Below, in pieces: positions 60,353 to 64,000 of a DNA stretch of 64,000 nucleotides (its first letter is position 1; each line of letters opens with the position of its first letter). The stretch is from positions 62,001-126,000 of the forward strand of contig NZ_BAABLK010000006.1 in NCBI RefSeq assembly GCF_039544305.1. The letters are read 5' to 3'. The translations under genes were made by a program, and so were the position numbers. Below the pieces are notes generated by a model. That model ran no database searches. It saw only the letters and a list, made by a program, of their open reading frames with translations, and was not told the DNA's origin. The stretch comes from Paeniglutamicibacter antarcticus_C (lineage in GTDB: Bacteria; Actinomycetota; Actinomycetes; Actinomycetales; Micrococcaceae).

Positions 60353-62017
60353 TTAGCCCCGAACGAGGGCCGCCGCCTTGCGGTTGGCCTCCAAGACTTC
60401 CTCCATGTACGGGGCACGCACCTCGGGGGAAATCCGGCAGTCGACAAGGTAGATCCCGTGCGCACCGTCGGCGACCCAGTCCCGCAGCCCGGAGAGGTCT
60501 TTGAGGCAACGGACCTTTTTCGATTGGGCTCCGAGTCCGCGGGCCACCGCGGCGAAGTCGACCTCCGGGATCAGCATGGGCCCCTCATGCAGCCCGATCG
60601 AGCCGTACTGGTGGACCTCGGCACCGTAGGCTGCGTCGTTGTAGATCACGATGATGCCACTGCGCACCGAGCGGATGACCGATTCCAGGTCCGCCAGGCC
60701 CATGAGGAACCCGCCGTCGCCGCTGGCCAACACGATCGTGGATTCCGGTGCCGCGGCGCCGGCGCCCACGGCGGAGGCAAGGCCCAGCCCGATGCTTTGG
60801 TAGGCGGTCCCGACCAGGCTCAGTGCGTGCGGGCCCGGAACGGACCAGTACATGGGGCCCCATCCGATGAAGTGCCCGCCGTCTTGGACGATGACCCGGT
60901 CTTCGGGGATGATCCCCTCCAGCTCCCGTGCTACGGCGCGTGGATCGAGCAGTCCGTCCGGTGCCGTCGCCTCCCCCGGCGCATGATCGTTGGTCTTGGC
61001 CAGACGTTCGGGAACCATATCGACCCACCGCCCTCCGGCATCGCGTTCGTGGACCCGCCCAAGCAGGGCATCGGCGAGAGCGGCGGCATCGGCGCGGATG
61101 AATGCGTCCACCCGGGGGTTGGTCGCCGATTCGGTGACATCGACCTGGATGACGCGGGCACCGTCGTTGAACAGGTGCCCGAACCGGGTGGTGAATTGGT
61201 TCAGGCTCGCCCCCAGGACAAGGACGACGTCGGACTCGTGGACCAAGGCCGCGGTCTCCGCCGAGGAGAACCCTCCGGTGATCCCCAGGTCCCCGTGCCG
61301 TTTGGCCAGGAGGTTGGGGGCAAGGACGGTGCTGGAGCTCAACGCACCGAGGCGGTCGGCGAGCGCGGTGATCGACTGTGCGGCACCGGCAAGGCGTGCC
61401 CCGCGGCCGTAGAGCACCAGCGGGCGTTTGGCTTCATTCAAGGCGGAGGCGGCCTGGGTGAGCATTTGCTCGGCGGCGAGGGGGTAACCGGGGTCGAGCC
61501 CGAAGTCCTCCAGTGACATCGCGGATTCCTCTGCCGCGGCATCCGCGACGATGTCGTAAGGAATCGAGAGGACCACCGCGGTGCGCTCACGCAGGGCGTG
61601 TGCGACTGCCTCGAACGCGATGGCCATGGGGCGCTGGCTGTCGACGGTGAAGGTCGTGGCACCCGCAGCGCTGCTGATTGCCGACTGGTCGATGTCCCAG
61701 GGGCGGGCTCCGGTGGAGGGCTGGTCCCCGGTCACCAGCACCATCGGGATCCGGGCCTTGGCGGCCTCGGCCAGCGGGGTGATCGCATTGCTGTAGCCGG
61801 CGCCGTAGGTAGTCGTGGCGATGGCCAGCTTCCCGGCGACCCGGAAGTAGGCGTCGGCGGCGGTGACTGCGGCAGATTCGTGCCGGACGGCGGTGAAGCG
61901 GAAGCCGGTGCGCATTGCAGCGTCCAGGAAGTGGGCGTTCCCGTTTCCCATGACACCGAAGATCTCTGAGGTGCAGGTTAAAAGGGCACGGGAAACGACA
62001 GCTGAAACTGTAGGCAT
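60353..62017 (-). CDS. Thiamine diphosphate-dependent enzyme (acetolactate synthase-like)
   Basis: About 554 residues with the three-domain ThDP fold. The PYR domain has the catalytic Glu in VRHESAAVTAADAYFR, and the middle domain follows. The PP domain has the ThDP/Mg motif ASGDGGFLMGLADLESVIRS and the IIVIYND end. It belongs to the acetolactate synthase/benzoylformate decarboxylase superfamily. No small regulatory subunit is nearby, so a catabolic decarboxylase or ligase is more likely than an anabolic ALS. ATG 62017 is chosen; an ATG 13 codons upstream (62056) is also in frame. Confidence 0.88.
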   Translation of the reverse strand: MPTVSAVVSRALLTCTSEIFGVMGNGNAHFLDAAMRTGFRFTAVRHESAAVTAADAYFRVAGKLAIATTTYGAGYSNAITPLAEAAKARIPMVLVTGDQPSTGARPWDIDQSAISSAAGATTFTVDSQRPMAIAFEAVAHALRERTAVVLSIPYDIVADAAAEESAMSLEDFGLDPGYPLAAEQMLTQAASALNEAKRPLVLYGRGARLAGAAQSITALADRLGALSSSTVLAPNLLAKRHGDLGITGGFSSAETAALVHESDVVLVLGASLNQFTTRFGHLFNDGARVIQVDVTESATNPRVDAFIRADAAALADALLGRVHERDAGGRWVDMVPERLAKTNDHAPGEATAPDGLLDPRAVARELEGIIPEDRVIVQDGGHFIGWGPMYWSVPGPHALSLVGTAYQSIGLGLASAVGAGAAAPESTIVLASGDGGFLMGLADLESVIRSVRSGIIVIYNDAAYGAEVHQYGSIGLHEGPMLIPEVDFAAVARGLGAQSKKVRCLKDLSGLRDWVADGAHGIYLVDCRISPEVRAPYMEEVLEANRKAAALVRG

Positions 62018-62227
62018 TTTGTGTCTTTCGAATGTAGCAAGATAATTCAAGGCCATATTCGTCTTCGGGCAACAAACCCGGGTTTCGCCCATTTTTAGAG
62101 CGACGGCGGAAACTACAGAAACGCTCCGCCTGACATGGCAAGGATATCCGGGCCATGGCTCACCGTGCAACACCCATGGACTCGCAATGCAGGCATCCGG
62201 GCCTCGGGATTCGGGGAACACGAGTCG

Positions 62228-62259
62228 TTGACACGCATACTAGTTAGACATACTGTCTA
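62228..62259 (+). promoter_or_regulatory. Leaderless padR promoter with overlapping operator
   Basis: -35 TTGACA at 62228-62233, a 17-bp spacer and -10 TACTGT at 62251-62256 put the start on the A of the padR ATG (62263). A 15-bp palindrome, TAGACA-TAC-TGTCTA (62245-62259), covers the -10 box. This is a textbook place for autorepression by PadR. Confidence 0.75.
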
Positions 62260-62262
62260 GTT

Positions 62263-62649
62263 ATGACCTCCATCCAGGACCCCGGCCAGGCAGGTGCCGA
62301 ATGGCCCAGCGACTGGCTTCGCGCAGCACTGGGCCTATGCACCCTCCAAGCTCTGGAAACCGGCCCCACCTACGGATACGCGATCATCGCCGCGCTTGCC
62401 GAGGCCGGACTCGGCAAGGTGAAAGGCGGAACGCTTTACCCGCTGCTGACCCGTTTCGAGACCGCTGGTTTCCTTGAGGTCGAATGGCGGCCAGGGGATG
62501 GCGGGCCGGGCCGCAAGTACTTCTCACTCACGGACTCGGGGCAAAAGGAACTGGCACGCCAACGTACGGCGTGGCACTCCTTCACCCAGGTCACCACCAC
62601 CTTCCTCGCAGGGAACAAAACACCATCAGCAACCAGGGAGCAGCAATGA
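62263..62649 (+). CDS. PadR-family transcriptional regulator
   Basis: A 128-residue PadR protein. Helix-turn-helix: LCTLQALETGPTYGYAIIAALAE with the YGY motif; then GKVKGGTLYPLLTRFETAGF and GPGRKYFSLTDSGQKEL. It probably represses its own leaderless promoter. It is coupled (ATGA) to the HAAS-domain gene. Confidence 0.93.
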   Translation: MTSIQDPGQAGAEWPSDWLRAALGLCTLQALETGPTYGYAIIAALAEAGLGKVKGGTLYPLLTRFETAGFLEVEWRPGDGGPGRKYFSLTDSGQKELARQRTAWHSFTQVTTTFLAGNKTPSATREQQ

Positions 62650-63362
62650 AGACCACCCAGGAACAGAAATGGCTCGACACGCTCACCATTGAGCTGCGGC
62701 TTCGCGATGTCTCCGGTCCCGGGATCGGCGACACCCTAGCCACCGTGAAGGAATTTCTTGCTGATTCGGGCGAAAGCGCACAGGAGGCATTCGGGTCACC
62801 CGCCGAGTACGCCGCAAGCCTGGACTTGTCCACGAGCACCGAACCCATCTCCGTGAAGAGGACGGTGTTCCGATCCGTCATCGGACTTTTGGCTTTCCTG
62901 ATGTTTTCCCAAGCCGTCGCGCCATGGGTGGCACGTGAACCGTTGGACCTCGGTGGTGCCCAACTGGCATGGCTCGCATTCCCGGCCGCCGCGGCAGCCT
63001 TCATCCGGCTATATCTCGATAAGTTGGTACGTCACCTCTGGATGGCCTTTGCACTCATCGTGGTTTGCGGGACAACGGGAGTCCTTTCCGCCCTCAGCGC
63101 CCCGAAGGCGCACGCCGACGCATGGTTTTCCATCAACCCGGGCCTGGTGCTGGTGGTAACAGGCGCAATCATGGTTTCTGCTTCGACCCTCAGCACCATC
63201 TCCTTCGCCAAGGACGGCGACGACAGCATCCAGGAGCCGTTCAGCAACCCGGCCCAGGAACGAAAGCAGAAGGCCACCTCCAGCATCCTGGGAATCCTGG
63301 TCTCATGGATGCTCCCGATCGCTTCCCTAGTCTTCCTCGGCGTCGGGTTCCAGATGCGATAA
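62646..63362 (+). CDS. HAAS-domain membrane protein
   Basis: A 238-residue protein. The N-terminal cytoplasmic HAAS signalling domain (about residues 1-65) has LRLRDVSGPGIGDTLATVKE and EAFGSPAEYAASL. Then come about six TM helices (VIGLLAFLMFSQAVAPWV onward). Genes of this kind are typically paired with padR; the membrane part may sense envelope state. ATG 62646 overlaps the padR stop. Confidence 0.88.
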   Translation: MKTTQEQKWLDTLTIELRLRDVSGPGIGDTLATVKEFLADSGESAQEAFGSPAEYAASLDLSTSTEPISVKRTVFRSVIGLLAFLMFSQAVAPWVAREPLDLGGAQLAWLAFPAAAAAFIRLYLDKLVRHLWMAFALIVVCGTTGVLSALSAPKAHADAWFSINPGLVLVVTGAIMVSASTLSTISFAKDGDDSIQEPFSNPAQERKQKATSSILGILVSWMLPIASLVFLGVGFQMR

Positions 63363-63400
63363 GGGGCCGAGCCTCGTTGCGCCAAGGCCGCCAATGGAAC

Positions 63401-63444
63401 AAAAAAGCGGTTTTGACTTGTATTCCAACAAGTCAAAACCGCTT
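63401..63444 (-). terminator. Bidirectional terminator between HAAS gene and tRNA-Lys
   Basis: A 16-bp perfect stem (arm AAGCGGTTTTGACTTG) with an 8-nt loop, followed on the minus strand by TTTTTTG. It ends tRNA-Lys and, on the plus strand, the padR-HAAS operon. Confidence 0.9.
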
Positions 63445-63449
63445 ATCTG

Positions 63450-63522
63450 TGCGCCCTGCGGGGCTCGAACCCGCGACCAATGGATTAAAAGTCCAGTGCT
63501 CTACCAACTGAGCTAAAGGCGC
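63450..63522 (-). tRNA. tRNA-Lys (TTT)
   Basis: A 73-nt cloverleaf without encoded CCA. Acceptor GCGCCTT pairs with AGGGCGC (one G-T pair). The D-arm is AGCTCAGTTGGTAGAGC, the anticodon loop CTTTTAA carries TTT, and the T-arm is GCGGGTTCGAGCCCCGC. Confidence 0.97.
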
Positions 63523-63595
63523 GACTGGCACTTAGCCAACAACTATATTAGCGGATAACTCGTCCCTTATTGGACAACCTTGCTAGATTCAACAC

Positions 63596-64000
63596 GTGTT
63601 CGAATACCTGAGGTTTGCGATGGTCATCCTTGCCATGGTCTTGCTGGCCAGCGGATTGCTCGCGCGGGCGGGCATAGGCTTGGGTTGACTTCCGCTCGTT
63701 GCGGTGATCAGGGCCGGCGTGCAACTGGCGGCAGTCACGTTGCTGTTGCGCGGAGTCGACTCGGTTCCGTGGACCGCGGTGCTGTTCATCATCCTGATGC
63801 TCGCCACGGCGTCACTGACCACCGCCCGACGGGCGGCGTCCCTGCCCCTGGGCGCTCGCTCCGCGGTCATCGGCACCACCAGCGGCGCGGTGCTGTCCAT
63901 AACCATCATCCTTGGCACCGGCCTTGTCTCGCTGGGCCCTACGTCAGTCATCGCCGTGGCGGGGATCGTTATCGGCGGATGCATGACGGTCTCCACGCTC
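63596..64000 (+). pseudogene. FetB/YbbM-like ABC permease, broken by TGA and cut by the window end
   Basis: From GTG 63596 the frame reads a first TM helix (YLRFAMVILAMVLLASGLL) and ARAGIGLG, then TGA at codon 31 (63686-63688). It continues in the same frame with LPLVAVIRAGVQLAAVTLLL, further helices with AVLFIILMLATASLTTARRA, and VIAVAGIVIGGCMTVSTL at the edge. The pattern matches FetB/YbbM iron-export permeases, in which the stop position is occupied by an ordinary residue. A TGG-to-TGA change or a sequence error would explain it; a shorter protein starting at GTG 63719 is possible. The 3' part is outside the window. Confidence 0.75.

Noticed and set aside
59447..61516. A very long open frame on the plus strand (about 690 codons)
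   Set aside because: It lies antisense to the EEP and ThDP genes, is Gly/Val/His/Arg-rich with no family pattern, and has no ribosome site. High GC produces such frames opposite real genes.

Overview
The window is high-GC DNA from a free-living actinobacterium, most likely a Micrococcaceae member (Arthrobacter / Paeniglutamicibacter-like). The basis is GC-rich codon use with frequent GTG starts, a five-gene Asp23-DUF2273-AmaP operon, actinobacterial hypothetical families, PadR-HAAS and SHOCT-type genes, and several promoters that look leaderless. I see no prophage, insertion sequence, CRISPR array or rRNA. Four tRNA genes are present (Phe, Asp, Glu, Lys). The genus is inferred from gene content, not from a database match.

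Layout. 1-6.2 kb: an ArsR-type regulator with a His-rich tail and an MFS exporter (minus strand), divergent from a nikABCDE-like nickel/peptide ABC importer in which one permease and one ATPase are fused. 6.2-7.2 kb: decayed sequence. 7.2-12.6 kb: a complete urease operon ureABCEFGD on the minus strand, then pyrE. 13.6-19.3 kb: a MarR-like gene, nadE, a Pth2-type hydrolase, and an acyl-CoA dehydrogenase divergent from an acyl-CoA synthetase-marR pair around a 20-bp palindrome. 19.7-23.6 kb: nrdI-nrdE-nrdF. 23.8-30.2 kb: an ABC export/MacB-like pair and a valine-catabolic operon (mmsA, 3-hydroxyisobutyryl-CoA hydrolase, mmsB, MBL hydrolase). 30.4-35.3 kb: xthA, a hypothetical gene and a DUF218 membrane protein, convergent with the Asp23/AmaP envelope-stress operon. 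35.5-35.9 kb: tRNA cluster. 36-42.6 kb: zincin, two secreted NlpC/P60 hydrolases, a universal stress protein and a purine permease. 42.9-48.8 kb: methyltransferases, a GNAT, a thiamine-binding protein, AzlCD and a glycerophosphodiesterase. 48.9-53 kb: envelope and unknown genes including a frameshifted SHOCT gene. 53-58.9 kb: amino-acid metabolism genes with an Lrp regulator. 59-64 kb: a secreted EEP-family protein, a ThDP enzyme, padR-HAAS, tRNA-Lys and a FetB-like gene broken by a stop codon.

The most notable item is nrdF. Its metal-ligand positions read Asp93, Gln124, His127, Ser184, Lys218 and His221 instead of Asp, Glu, His, Glu, Glu, His, with the radical tyrosine (Tyr131) kept. Gln-Ser-Lys at the three glutamate positions, with the same spacing as normal NrdF (60 and 34 residues), is the QSK signature of class Ie ribonucleotide reductase. 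That metal-free enzyme uses a DOPA radical made with the help of NrdI. The operon has nrdI directly upstream, no nrdH, and two inverted repeats in the promoter region.

The nickel importer and urease genes probably work together: Ni uptake controlled by the His-tailed ArsR protein feeds UreE/UreG-dependent loading of UreABC. The urease alpha subunit carries Ala instead of the usual flap cysteine.
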